Shown: in pieces, positions 42,962-55,400 of the stretch
Numbering within the stretch: position 1 is the stretch's first letter
Layout of the letters: each line of letters begins with the position of its first letter
Source of the DNA: Pycnopodia helianthoides
Taxonomy: Eukaryota > Echinodermata > Asteroidea > Forcipulatida > Asteriidae
Assembly: GCA_032158295.1 (NCBI GenBank)
Contig: CM063253.1
Location: forward strand, 3,255,001 to 3,319,000
Length of the DNA stretch: 64,000 bases
Reading direction: 5' to 3'
Notes under the pieces: generated by a model
The model's input: only the letters and a program-made list of their open reading frames with translations
What the model was told of the DNA's origin: nothing
Databases searched by the model: none
Translations under genes and position numbers: made by a program

Positions 42962-44259
42962 TTTATATTGCTGGGGGTGGAACAAGCTGAGTACCCAGCT
43001 GACAGTGACAACTAATAATAGTGATTGACACCGACACTGCTGAGACTGAGAGAGTGCAGTGCACTCAGTAGGCAGACAGATTATAGTAACCCGCCGTTGG
43101 TGGTGCTATTCCAACATGCTACTTGTTGACTTTTTTGTGACCATGTCAGTCCCAGAAGGGAATCCCGACTGTGCATGTAACGGCGTTTTAGTGGAGAAAT
43201 ATAGATTGTTAGAGTCCAGTAATCTGGTGATGACTCATCATCCAATACATCCTTACTTTGTGCAACATTTGACATAAAAAAGATCGCCAGAAGATTTTAC
43301 ATTCGTCAAAAATAACATTGATTTCAAGGTAAATTTTGCACAACTTTGATTCTGGACGTTGATACTAAAATAAGAGTACTTTTTGTAAGAAGATTAAAAA
43401 TGTGATTTTCAGAATCTACGTACCTTTTAATTGACTTTAAAAACGTCATAACTTCAGCAGACAACTTTGCACAAAATTACAATTAGCAATTGACCCCAAA
43501 AATTGGCAAAACTGCGAAAACCGCTTGTTTTATTTGAAGTTATATGTTATTTCCCGATGCACTGTACATTAAGATACTGCCTAAAAGGTCACAAGATTTT
43601 CACCTATTAATTGCTTTTTTGCAAGGGCTTCATTTTGCGATACATATTTTATGACAACTTTTGTTTAGGTAATCGTATGTAGGTGGGAGACCTACCATTT
43701 TATTGCAAGTTTTAAGCTCTTTAAGATGATACCAAAATACAAGCATTTGGAACATTCTGAAATTTCCTGTCAGTGTCAGCATATACCCTACCTACATGGT
43801 GTCAGTGACCATGCACTAATGCAGTGACAACAAAAAACAACCACAAAATATATGTGATATTTTCCAGGAGAAAAAAAATAAAGAAGTTTACATTTACTTA
43901 CACTCCGACAACTTAAAGTCTAACGTTCTTTATTCCCACAAAACCACTCGCTAAGAATACTGTCAAGTGACAGGAGACCGCAGAAAAATCATCTTGCGGC
44001 ATCTGCAGCTCTCAACATGCTCAATACTGTAGTTCTCGCGGGCGGCGGGGGAATTAGCAGACGGTAAGTGAACGAAAAGTTACCAAATTTTGTGACATGA
44101 ATAGCGCCACCTATTTTGAGTTGCTGCAAAAAAAGTGAAAAATTATGTAGTAGAATTGCGCCACCAATTGACTGAACGTCGCCAGTGTTATTTACCAGGG
44201 ACATGCAAATTATGACAGTGAAATCCGGAGTTTGTGACTCTCGTAATTTGTTGTCATTT
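42962..44259. other. Intergenic DNA between CLIP3/4 and RNF220
   Basis: No gene is supported; the short ORFs here show no family features. The right part probably holds the RNF220 promoter. Confidence 0.45.
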
Positions 44260-44385
44260 GCATCGTATCCGATCGAAGCGATCGCTCTACTTTCACTCCA
44301 AGCTGCAGTTGTGTTGAGTGACGGAAACTTGAGGGAACTTCCGGAACTCCTTATTTGCTGTTAAAGTGAGATATTTAACTAATCG
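44260..44385 (+). other. RNF220: Possible 5' non-coding exon of RNF220
   Basis: A strong donor AATCG|GTGAGT ends at 44385, and a matching acceptor (AACGTTTCAG) precedes the start-codon exon at 46422. The exon's left end is not visible. Inference from splice signals only. Confidence 0.35.
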
Positions 44386-44966
44386 GTGAGTGATAAACAT
44401 AGACGATTACTCATACTTTTAGTTGAGTAGCCGAATATTTAGTTAAAAAAAGGGTTGCGGGCCGCGGTTGGAAATAGGGGGAGGGAGGTCGTTTTGTTGT
44501 TGTTGTTGTTGCTTGTATAGATGATTTTCACAACAAGGGAACCCGTCAAAGCTCTCGCATTCATGGGGGCAACAGCCAATCTCTCTCCTCATTCAAACAT
44601 TGGTTTAACTGTCGTCGATGATTGATTTATGATTGAGTTGAACAAATAAAATAAAAATTGTGATTTTGCATGTTTAGTAAACACGTACTGTGCGTAGGTT
44701 ATGTAGGTCCAGCTGGTTTGGTCTATGATACAATCCCAGGGGAACAGATTTTTGGATCAACAAGTGTTTTGTTATCATCGATGTTTCCTAAATAACTAAT
44801 TGGTAAATGTTTTATGATTTATTAATAAGTTTTAGTGTAATTTGTAGTCAACTCGTAGGCAATCCGCCGTTGAATTGCCTTTTTATCCACTACTACACTA
44901 GTCTAAGTGAAATTCGAAGTGAAAAGAATTCCTGGATTATAAAATTGTTCTAATATTTATTTGTAG
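44386..44966. other. Probable first intron of RNF220, left part
   Basis: A GTT microsatellite at about 44494-44512; otherwise featureless. Confidence 0.4.
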
Positions 44967-45308
44967 TATTCAATGTACAACATTGGTAATTTTCAAAGAC
45001 TTGTATCTGCACTTTAATATGTGACCCAACATATATATGAAATAACAAACCTGTGAAATGTTAAGCTCAATCAGTCTTTGGACAGTTGGAATTGGAGCCA
45101 TGAGAAAATAGTTTTTAAAAACATGAGTTTTCACTGTTTTCAAACAACGGGTTTTGGACACGCGCAGTAAAGACTAATTGTTTTACTCATTTCCTAAACA
45201 CTATAATAGCATTTCAAGAAAAAACTATTTCAAGGGAAGCTTTCCATTAAGTGCAAATCTGTGAACCTTTATAATTTCAATCTTACCAATGTTGTACACA
45301 CCCTTTAA
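44967..45308. mobile_element. TTAA-type MITE, degraded left end
   Basis: ATTCAATGTACAACATTGGTAA on the left pairs with TTACCAATGTTGTACACACCCTTTAA on the right. It shares its right TTAA with the next element. Confidence 0.55.
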
Positions 45309-45689
45309 AGACACTGGACACTATTGGTAATTGTCAAAGACCAGTCTTCTCACTTGGTGTATCTCAACATATGGATAGAATAACAAACCTGTAAAAACTT
45401 GAGCTCAATTGGTCGTCGAAGTTGCGAGATAACTATGAAAGAAAAAACACCCTTGTCACACGAAGTTGTGTGCTTTCAGATGGTTGATTTCGAGACCTCA
45501 AATTCTAATTCTGAGGTCTCGAATCAAATTCGTGGAAAATTACTTCTTTCTCGAAAACTATGTCACTTCAGAGGGAGCCGTTTCTCACAATGTTTTACAC
45601 TGTCAACCTCTCCCCATTACTCGTTACCAAGTAAGGTTTTATGCTAATAATTATTTTGAGTAATTACCAATAGTGTCCAGTGCCTTTAA
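45305..45689. mobile_element. TTAA-flanked MITE, family 2
   Basis: TTAAAGACACTGGACACTAT on the left and ATAGTGTCCAGTGCCTTTAA on the right, long near-perfect inverted ends. A central hairpin GAGACCTCAAATTCTAATTCTGAGGTCTC lies at 45491-45519. Confidence 0.8.
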
Positions 45690-45751
45690 GGTATTGACTA
45701 GTTACAACTGGGAACACACACCCAAATGTCTGACACGACATTAACATCCCA

Positions 45752-45921
45752 TTAACCCTCTTGCTGTCTGACCATTCAATACCATTCACTGTGGTTTTGA
45801 ATGATAGATAAACTATGCCAGCCTGCAATATGATACCATGAGGGAATGCATACACAGTGCCACCGTACACAACCTTGGCAGTCGAATGGTTTCAGATGGT
45901 TGGTCAACTCACTGGAAAATG
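45752..45921. mobile_element. TTAACCCTC MITE, truncated copy
   Basis: TTAACCCTCTTGCTGTCTGA start, identical to 46037, but the right end is missing after GGTCAACTCACTGGAAAATG. Confidence 0.75.
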
Positions 45922-46036
45922 CCTCATAAATCTGAGAAACGATTCATAATGCATGAATCGGTTCTCAGTTTCAAATGTTTTTATATTGATTTTTAGTCAA
46001 GGGGGCATTGCAGACAAAACAATTTCACAAGATGCT

Positions 46037-46268
46037 TTAACCCTCTTGCTGTCTGACCATTCAATACCATTCACTGTGGTTTTGAATGATAGATTAACTA
46101 TGCTAGCCTGCAATATGATACCATGAGGGAATGCATGTACACAGTACACTGAGTTATTTCTGTGCACAGTTGTGCCACCGTACACAACCTTGGCGGTCGA
46201 ATGGTTTCAAATGGTTGGTCAACTCACTGGAAAATGTTGCCAAGAGTCACTGAGAGTAGGAGGGTTAA
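46037..46268. mobile_element. TTAACCCTC MITE, complete copy (piggyBac-like)
   Basis: Starts TTAACCCTCTTGCTGTC and ends GAGAGTAGGAGGGTTAA. Termini of form TTAA-CCC...GGG-TTAA are typical of piggyBac-type elements. 232 bp, non-coding. Confidence 0.8.
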
Positions 46269-46421
46269 TACTACCATTAACATCTTTATAACAAGTAAGC
46301 TGTCGGATAGAAATTACACAATGTTTTTTTTGGGGGGGGTCAATACCAAAGTATGACCCTACCTTTAAACTAACAATTTATTTTATATAAACACAAAGTT
46401 CATAATTTCATAACGTTTCAG

Positions 46422-49400
46422 AGAGAATCAAGTAACTCGTCTTGACGGATGGAAATATTTTTAAAGTGGAGCCTTTTTGACTTCTGATGGAAGGGGCATC
46501 ATCTAACTCTGTCAAGCATCAGGAAATGGATTCAGCGACACTTCTCCCCGCCCAGCATCAACCCCTGGACTCCCACCATCGACCCCTCACCACCTCGGCC
46601 AACAGTCCCTTCTTCTCCACGAGACAAGACCGAGAGCCGGCGTTTGCCATTTCCGATTACGGCAAGCCGATACTGAGATCGTCACACTCGCTGCCCGGCG
46701 GATCTCGTCTGGAAGGAGCGCGGAGGTTGAGCGGGCACATACCCGGGACTGGTGCCTTCCATCCTGTCCAACCGCTGGCCATCCACCGCGTCACGAACAC
46801 GTTGACATCGACGAATGGAAATCAACCGTATCCTGCCCATTCGCATTTAGCTGTCGAAGAAGTTCCGGAGGATAAAAGATTATCGAAACGTGAGTAATAG
46901 TTCCCCTTCTTATCAGTTGTTGAGAATTCTTTCGTGGATTTTGAAGCTCATGTCATTTTCAAGAAATATACTTTTTTTTGTGAAATGCTTTAAGCAGCTC
47001 ATCAGGGCCCAATTTCATGGTTCTGCTTTGATACCACCGAATTCAGCACTCAACCATTCTTGGCTTACATTGCAAGCGTCAAAATCATGCGCTAGCTGTG
47101 TAAGCAAAGAATGCCTAGTAACGTGGAATACGCACGCGCACAAGCTCCCTGCTAACCTGGGAAATATGCTTGACTTAACCCTCCTACTCTCCGTGACTCT
47201 TGGCAACATTTTCCAGTGAGTTGACCGACCATTTGAAACCATTCGACTGCCAAGGTTGTGTACGGTGGCACAACTGTGCACAGAACTAACTGTGTACTGT
47301 GTACATGCATTCCCTCATGGTATCATATTGCAGGCTGGCATAGTTTATCTATCATTCAATACCACAGTGAATGGTATTGAATGGTCAGACAGCAAGAGGG
47401 ATAAGCGCTGAATTCTCTACTTCTGTAAGCGCCAATTCTTTGCTTACGGTAAGCTGAGCCATAAAATTGGGCCCAGTTGAACAACAAACAAAAATGTGTT
47501 TAATGCTTTATGTACATTTGGTAACTTTGGAAAGTATTTTTCATTTTTTTAAAAGCTTTATTTCATTTCATTGTTCTTGTGAAGAAATGCAATATTACCA
47601 ACCGTCAACTTGATATACTTCCTGCCCAACTGGCCCTTGCACAAAATACCACAGGAGACTGTGGAGACTAAGTTCTTAGTGCACTATCACTGCCCCACAT
47701 GGCCCTTGCCACAAAATACCACAGGAGACTTTGTGGAGACTAGTTCTTAGTCACAAGCCACTATCACTGCACTCTCCAGCCCAACTGGCCCTTGCCACAA
47801 AATACCACAGGAGACTGCGGTGACTTACATGTAGTCCACAGTACACAGGCCATGGGGTTTCCACATAATACCAGCTGTCAGAAGAAACCCATGCACCCAA
47901 TGTTAGCCTGGAAGGTATGATTGTACTTTCTGGTATAGGAGGGATAATAAATGTGTACATCCTGTACCTATTGTGCTTGTTCAAGTCAAGTAGGCCAAAC
48001 CAAGCGCCTTAATTTATCCTTACTATCCATGAGTTATTTAACCCTCTTGCTGTCTGACCATTCAATACCATTCACTGTGGTTTTGAATGATACATCAACT
48101 ATGCAGCCTGCAATATGATACCATGAGGGAATGCATGAACACAGTACACAGTTAGTTCTGTGCACAGTTGTGCCACCGTACACAACTTTGGCAGTCGAAT
48201 GGTTTCAAATGGTTGGTCAACTCACTGGGAAATGTTGCCAAGAGTCACTGACAGTAGGAGGGTTAATGTAATGCATTTAAATTGTAAATGATCTCATTCC
48301 TATCCTAAGTACTACAGTACTACATACACAGACCTGATACATATACTTTGTTCATTGTAAGGGCAAGCAGGCCCGGAATTTCATCTTTGAGAGGGCAAGG
48401 CCATTTTTATTTTGCAAAGGGCACTTCCATTGGAAGATCTTAAAGTCTATGGAAACTTTTGAAGGGGCACCACAAGGCCAAGAGCAGGGGCAACACAGGC
48501 CGTGGCCTCCGTGTAATTCCAGGCCTGGTACATATATGTCATATGTATGCTGCAATTTAGAGTGTCGACACATTCACAGAAATACTAACGAATTGCTTCA
48601 ATTTGAAATGTGTCCAAAATGCAGCCATAAACAATCCACAAATTCATTTGTAAAAAGCAAGACACGGCCCCCACGCCGCTCGTCAGCGGCTTCACAACTT
48701 TAAAAAAAAAAAAAAAAGAAAAGCCATCGAATTTCCGTCTGCAAAACCAAATTGAGAAAAGCGGGCGAAGGAATAAATAAGCTCGCCGCCGACATAAAGG
48801 ATAGTCGGCCCTCGTGGGACCTCGTTTGGTGGTCATCGACCCTGAGCAGTGGGATATATGTCTTAAATAAATGCAGGATTCTGTTTCGTGAAATGTGTCC
48901 CTGTGGCCATGTTGCGGTGCTCTTACAGGGAAGTAGAGTTTGTTACGTTGTCAGCCCATGGGCATTTTTTCTACTTCTTCTGACTGAATGGAGTTTGTAC
49001 ATTTATTTCGGGAAGATATATGCAAAATATTAAAAAAAATAATAATATTAATATTACATTTTTTAGCGCGCTCTGTTTCATTCGAAGATTCGCTTCGAGT
49101 TCATCCATACTAGAAACAAAACACTGTTGACTAAGTATGTTTTAAAATTATTATCGTAACTTGAACGCTTTCGTTGAACAAAATAAAAAAAAACATCTCC
49201 CTTCGATCCCTTGCTGATTGAAGGATGCTGGAAGGAAGGTAAAATCAGGTCGTGTCCGAATTGGCGGCTACAGCTATGGCTACAGAGCGGGTCGCTGCAA
49301 CATCATGCGTTGAAGTATAGGACGTTCTTAGCAACACCCTTAGCAACAGTTGTAGCCGTAGCCGCCAATTGGATTATACATGACATAATGTTTAGACAAA

Positions 49401-52400
49401 GTGTCTGTGTGTCTTTTAGGACACGGTTTTGAAATTTTACTCTGTTTTACTGTCATGTAAATGTATTGTAAGTGAACAATTTGGAGACCCAGTTTTTTTA
49501 ACATTTCCAGTAAATTTGGACACCCTCTTACCAAATCCTGGCGAAAAACCTTGGTACATGATACAGGTACTCCATGAAGGCAACCGAGGCAATTGCCTAC
49601 ATGCCCCTGGTCGTTGCCTGGGTGCCCCTGGAAATATAGCCTGCCCGATATGGGGCAGAGGGTGTCTCCCCCCCCCCCCCCAATGTTCCCATACTATAAC
49701 ACACTATTTTCCTCTTGTATAGAACTCCCCCCCCCCCCTAAAATCCTCAAAAGAATTCCTGAGATTCCAAGCACACAAAGAAGACACAATAGGAGGGGGG
49801 GGGGATACCCTCTGCCCCATATTTCGAGTACCAATTGCCTGGAAATGTTCAGTGTAGAAATTTATACAAAATTAATATAAAAGTACCCTTTATCGAGGAA
49901 AAGTACCTTGCCCAGTGTACATTAACAAAGCACAGGCCCCTTCGGTGGTCATGTACATGAATGTATTGGATGCATGTGAGTGCATTGTAGCAGAATATAA
50001 TCTCGAGGTGAAATCTGGACTACTCCATTTCACGAGGTGAAGCCGAGTGAAATGGAGAAGCCACATTTCACTGAATGGTTCAATATCATTCTAAAAACAA
50101 CGCATTTTGAACAAAATGCAAAATATTTTTCACAATTAACACAAAGTAGACACGGAAACAGGTCCACCCCACACTCTTAAAATTCCCAAAGCCCCTTCTA
50201 AACAACTAAACAACATGGATGCTTCCCCGACCTGGCCTCTTTTGGACAAACGGGCGGGTTTGGAAACAGCACTGCAAAGCGTCCAATAATTGTTCATATT
50301 GGACTCCAATGTTAAATTTTCAAGCGTTGCGGCAGTAAGGGCAAAATAAAGGATGACATGTGGCACGTGTTACACCAATCAAATGACAGGGATCTGTGTA
50401 TGGGTACAGAATATAGACCATGTAACCGGTAACATCACATGTAAACAAAAGAGCCACAGAGCCTTGACTTCCTGCAGGCACAATTAGTACACAAGCTCAG
50501 AGGAAGAGCACATAAAAACTTACTTGCGATTACACTGTCTGATTTTTAGATCTCAAAACTTGAAAAGCTGTTGATTTTTTTTTTTAACTTTCCAATTGTT
50601 GTGGAAATATGACACAAAATGTAAAATCTCACATTATGGCCAGTGTAGTATCTTGCCTGCCAGGACTGTAGGTCACTCTTTTTTTTGTAAACAAAAGTTG
50701 CATGGTCTATTCATCTCAAAGATCATAGAGCAAGGACAGACTTTACCCAAAGACCTGGGCCCAATTTCATAGAGCTGCTTTGAAGCAGAAAATATTGCTT
50801 AACAATTGCCTGCTGAGCAGAAATGAGCAGGATGCCAGTTACAAATTGTACATGTGATATGGTAGTTTGGCTGGTAACCTTAATTCTGGTAAGCATAATT
50901 TTGTTGTGCTTAGCTACTTGTTGTGCTTAAGCATCTCTATGAAATTGGGCCCAGTAAGCCACATGATGGCTGTACACAGAAAATCATCGATTCATTTGAG
51001 TCGCGAAGTGGGGGACTTGGGGAAGAGAGAGGGGGGGGGGGCAAAGACAGGGGCTTGGGAGGCAGGAAACAGCAAATTAAAACCTATTCTTCGTTAGGAA
51101 TCCGTTTACATACATGTAGGTCCCACGAGTCATTGGAATTGGTTCTGTATTGCTATAGCAACACCATCATCTCTTATAGTAATACCATCATCTCCAGAGT
51201 TCGAATGATTCTCTTTCTAGGCTCAGCGAGTGTGACGTGACTAATGGAAGTTTTTTTGCCGACCAATTCCTACAAGAAGAGCTGTCAGGTTTGCCTCGCA
51301 CAACCGATTCCCATCTGTAGATTTACTATTAGTCTTTGAAAAGCCAAGAGCCGTTTTAAGAAAATAAAATCCTCTGAATATTCCGGCAATTACTGTCCCC
51401 GACGCCGTGGGGCATCTTCAGCTAGAGCCGCTTGGGCATTCCTTCCCATTATAGCCGGCTGGCTTTAGGGCGAGTGACGATTCGGTAAATGAAGACGGTG
51501 TTGGGTAAACGACTCTAGCCCCGTGGGATTGACTCTGATGATACAGCCACAGTGCGGTGTAATTTGCACGTTAATCGGCTTCCAGTGTGTAATTTGAAAG
51601 TGTGGATTTTTTACTTTGCTAGTGACATATTAGGTTATTAACAGTGTGACGTACAGTTACATTTTGTTCTTGTTTCTCGTTGTGTATTAAACTATTAGCT
51701 CAATTTTTTTTCAAGTGGCTGCCTTCATAGGCCTGATACTTTACGGAGACAATTGTCTCCGTTGCCCCTGGTCATTGCCTCCGTTGTCCCTCGTCGTTGC
51801 CCCTGGTCATTGCATTGCCACTGGCCATTGCCTCCGTTGCCCCTGGTCATTGCCTCCGTTGCCCCTGGTAATTGCCTCCATTGCCCCTGGTCATTGCCTC
51901 CGTTGCCCCTGGTAATTGCCTCCATTGCCCCTAGTCATTGCCTCCGTTGCCCCTGGTCATTGCCTCCGTTGCCCCTAGTCATTGCCTCTGTTGCCCCTGG
52001 TCATTGCCTCCATTGCCCCTGGTAATTGCCTCCATTGCCCCTGGTCATTGCCTCCGTTGCCCCTGGTCATTGCCTCCGTTGCCCCTGGTCATTGCCTCCG
52101 TTGCCCCTGGTCATTGTCTTCGTTGTCCCTGGTCATTGTCTCCGTTGCCCCTGGTCATTGCCTCCGTTGCCCCTGGTCATTGCCTCCGTTGCCCCTGGTC
52201 ATTGCCTCCGTTTCCCCTAGTCATTGCCTCCGTTGCCCCTGGTCATTGCCTTGGTGCCCCTTGAAGCGTTCCAAAATATATCTTACAATTTTCTTATAGA
52301 GGTGCCCTTTACCAAGGAGAAAAATGCCCTTGTGCCCTTGCCCTTTCAAAAACAGAGCATCAGGATTCCATAAAAACAATCAGTAATTTAACAGACTGAA

Positions 52401-55400
52401 AATTACCTGACTCTTGCTGTTTCTGGTATAACTAATTGCGCAGTGAAATCTACTTCAAAAGGGATCCACCGTCAAATTAATCAACACTCATTGCACAAAG
52501 TCACAAGATGAGAAAAAATAACTTACACAAAATACATGCTTTCAAATTTATGCCAAGAAATAAGCCACAAGGGAAACTGACTAGGTAAAATTTTTCAAAT
52601 TTACCACGGACTCGCGTAAAAATTAGGCATTAGATTAGATGTTTATAATTACTATTCTTATAATGTAAATGTACTAAGGTTTTATAAGGTCTCGTTTTGT
52701 AAGAATTTTACAAAACAAGTTTATGTACAAGACAATTTTGTGAATTGTACATAGTGTGCATTGTTCATGCAAATTTGTCAGCAATATCTTTAAAAGTTGA
52801 ACTTTGCCGTCAACCGAGCAACAACTTCCACAGTCACATCATCATTTTCTCTGCTTTTCACAAGAATCGCGGTATGTCGTGTGTAGTACATGTATGTCAA
52901 ACTTGCCCAAGAAATGGCTCAATTAACAAAACCACGTACTGGGGTACCCATGGGTGCCGTTAGCCAACCCTGCCGCTGCTGTTGATGTGTACATTATCCA
53001 GCTCGGCTGAAAAAAAATTTACGCCGAGATGAAGTTAGCATTCTGTCTCTGGGGGTCTTCGCCCTCACAAGTGTTCTCTAATTTTGGGGGCTGGAATTAG
53101 GTTTTTCTAGAAAAATGTTTCAACTACAGAAGTTAATTTAAAGATTTGGAATCGGTTTTCCTATTTAGTGTATTACTGACACGGACAGGGTGGAAATGTC
53201 GTCAAATCAATCGATTTTTGTGTTTTGTGTCGTTTCAGGAAAGCGTAAAGCCAATAATCTGGATGGATCTGTTTGTACGATATGCGGGATAACAGTGCGC
53301 CCCGTGGAACTCCCCGCCCACTTTGCCATTGAAATAGAGAAACTCAATAAGATAACGAGGTCAGTTACCGGAGTGTAAAGTGTCGTAAATACAAGACTAT
53401 GGAATGCAAAGTGAGGCTTGATTCTCGCATAGGGTGGTGCCTCTCGTGGCCATCATTGTACCGTTTCAATAATAGTAATAATAATAGACGTTTGTAGTGC
53501 GCCATGTCTGTCAGAAAGACACTCCTTGCGCATCATAGAAAAAGAACTCTGCTAATGACGGTACTTAAAGCCAAATACTGAACAAGTGTGTTTTCAAGTT
53601 AGTTTTGAAGCTGGAGAGAGTGTCCGAGGTTCAGTGGAAGAGCATTCCAAAGAAATGGTCCAGCATTGGAAAAAGAACTGTCTCCCAAAGTGTGTTTAGA
53701 ATGAGGGATGTTGAGGAACATGGAGTGTGTACATGTAATAGAGTGAAGCCATTTTGTAGAAACACTTACATACGTAGCTGTACTGAATCCTAGATTTCTA
53801 GGAGATGTGCCACAAATAGAGACAAGTTAAAGACTGTTCATTACTGCAAGTTGACAACCCAGGGGAATTTAATGTTTCTTTTGACAATAGATTTTCAAAC
53901 TTTTTATTTTATTTGTGTGTGTTTTTGTTTTGCTCTTTTTAGACCAGGAAAGAGTAGCCGGGATGCTTCAAGTCATTCGAGAAAGGTAATTTTTATCGAT
54001 CGATTATGTAGAGTTTTCATCAGGAGCTAAAAACTCTACTTTGTGTTTAGCTATGAGTATAAGAATAAATATCTTGGGCGTTGACTAAATTGACACTATA
54101 AAGTTGTCATGAACAATGAACGGTATTCAAACCCACACCCTGATGATTTAGCCCCCAGAACTGCACGAAACCCACTCGGCCACAACACGCTGACCCTAAT
54201 AATAATCAAGACTAATGGGCATAGGGACTCAAGTCATTTGGAATCCTTCGCTTTGGCAATCGGATACAGAAGGAATTTAGACTGTAAAGGACTTCGTAAA
54301 CCTGTTGTTAGATTTAACAATTGCTATCTAATTGTAATTGTAGGTCGCCCCAAGTGCATCGTCCACGAAGAGGAGGCGGGAGAGTAATGAAGAGGTACTT
54401 GAGAGCAAAGAGAGTAGACACGTGGTAAGGAGGAACATAACTGAGGCATCTTTAACTGTAGACTATCTTAGATTGTTGGGCTGTCAGGTTGGTGTAGTGG
54501 TATCTTGCCTTGCCTTCCACCTCTGGGGACCCCGGTTCAAATCATTGGGTTTTTCAGTCCCTGCCTGATTGCGTTTTTCTAGTATAGTGATTAAGTTTGC
54601 TTTCTGAGAGTCCTTGGCTTCACAACCAGAATTTATAAATGAAATAAAAAAAAATTAAAGAGTCTTGATTCCTCTATACAGATACAGAGCTGCCATTTCT
54701 CCCTGATTCTGCAGAGAATCTCCCTTGAAAATAAACCAATCTTTGTCCTATTCTGATGAACAAATTTGAAAAAATCTCCCTGATTATGGAAACTTTTTCC
54801 CTATTATGTTGAATCTAATTCTAAATGTCTCCCTGATTGTTGTTCAAAATCTCCCTGATTGCAAGCTACAAATGTTGGCAGCTCTGCGGATGACTTATAT
54901 AATGGCCAGGGTTCTCCTTATGCACAAGTTAGCCTTTCAGGCCAAAACACGAAAACAAATTATGTACCAAAACACGAAAAAAATAAGAAGTTAAAAACCT
55001 TTGTTTCTACTTCAGATCAAATTTACAAAAAACATAAAGACAAAACCATTTAAGAATGCTTCAGATTACACAGTATGGCTTTTTAAAACCAAAGATAAAC
55101 ATAAAGTAGAACAAAATTCCAGGGACCTCGTTTCAATTTCACGTGCTTCAGCCGAACTTCCCAAATTTTGGTTCCAAACTTCCAAAATTTGGGTCCGGAA
55201 TGCCCAACAGTTTTGAAAAATCCTGTGGAGAACCCTGAGGGCGATCCACAAGGTCTGTATTGTACATCACTTCTTCCTTTGATGTCTTCGTTTTGTTCTT
55301 TTCATTACAGGAGCATAAAAGAGTGAAGCGCAACAGACTGGAACGGTTTGAACGGTAATTATTTATCTTGTGAAAACTTTTTTGTGTCAAACAAGGTTTT

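Noticed and set aside
51715..52299. Overlapping repetitive ORFs in several frames
   Set aside because: Products of a stop-free 22-bp minisatellite within a dispersed repeat.
53190..53378. Gene starting at ATG 53190
   Set aside because: Its C-terminal part is the real RNF220 exon, but its start lies upstream of the TTTCAG acceptor in the intron.
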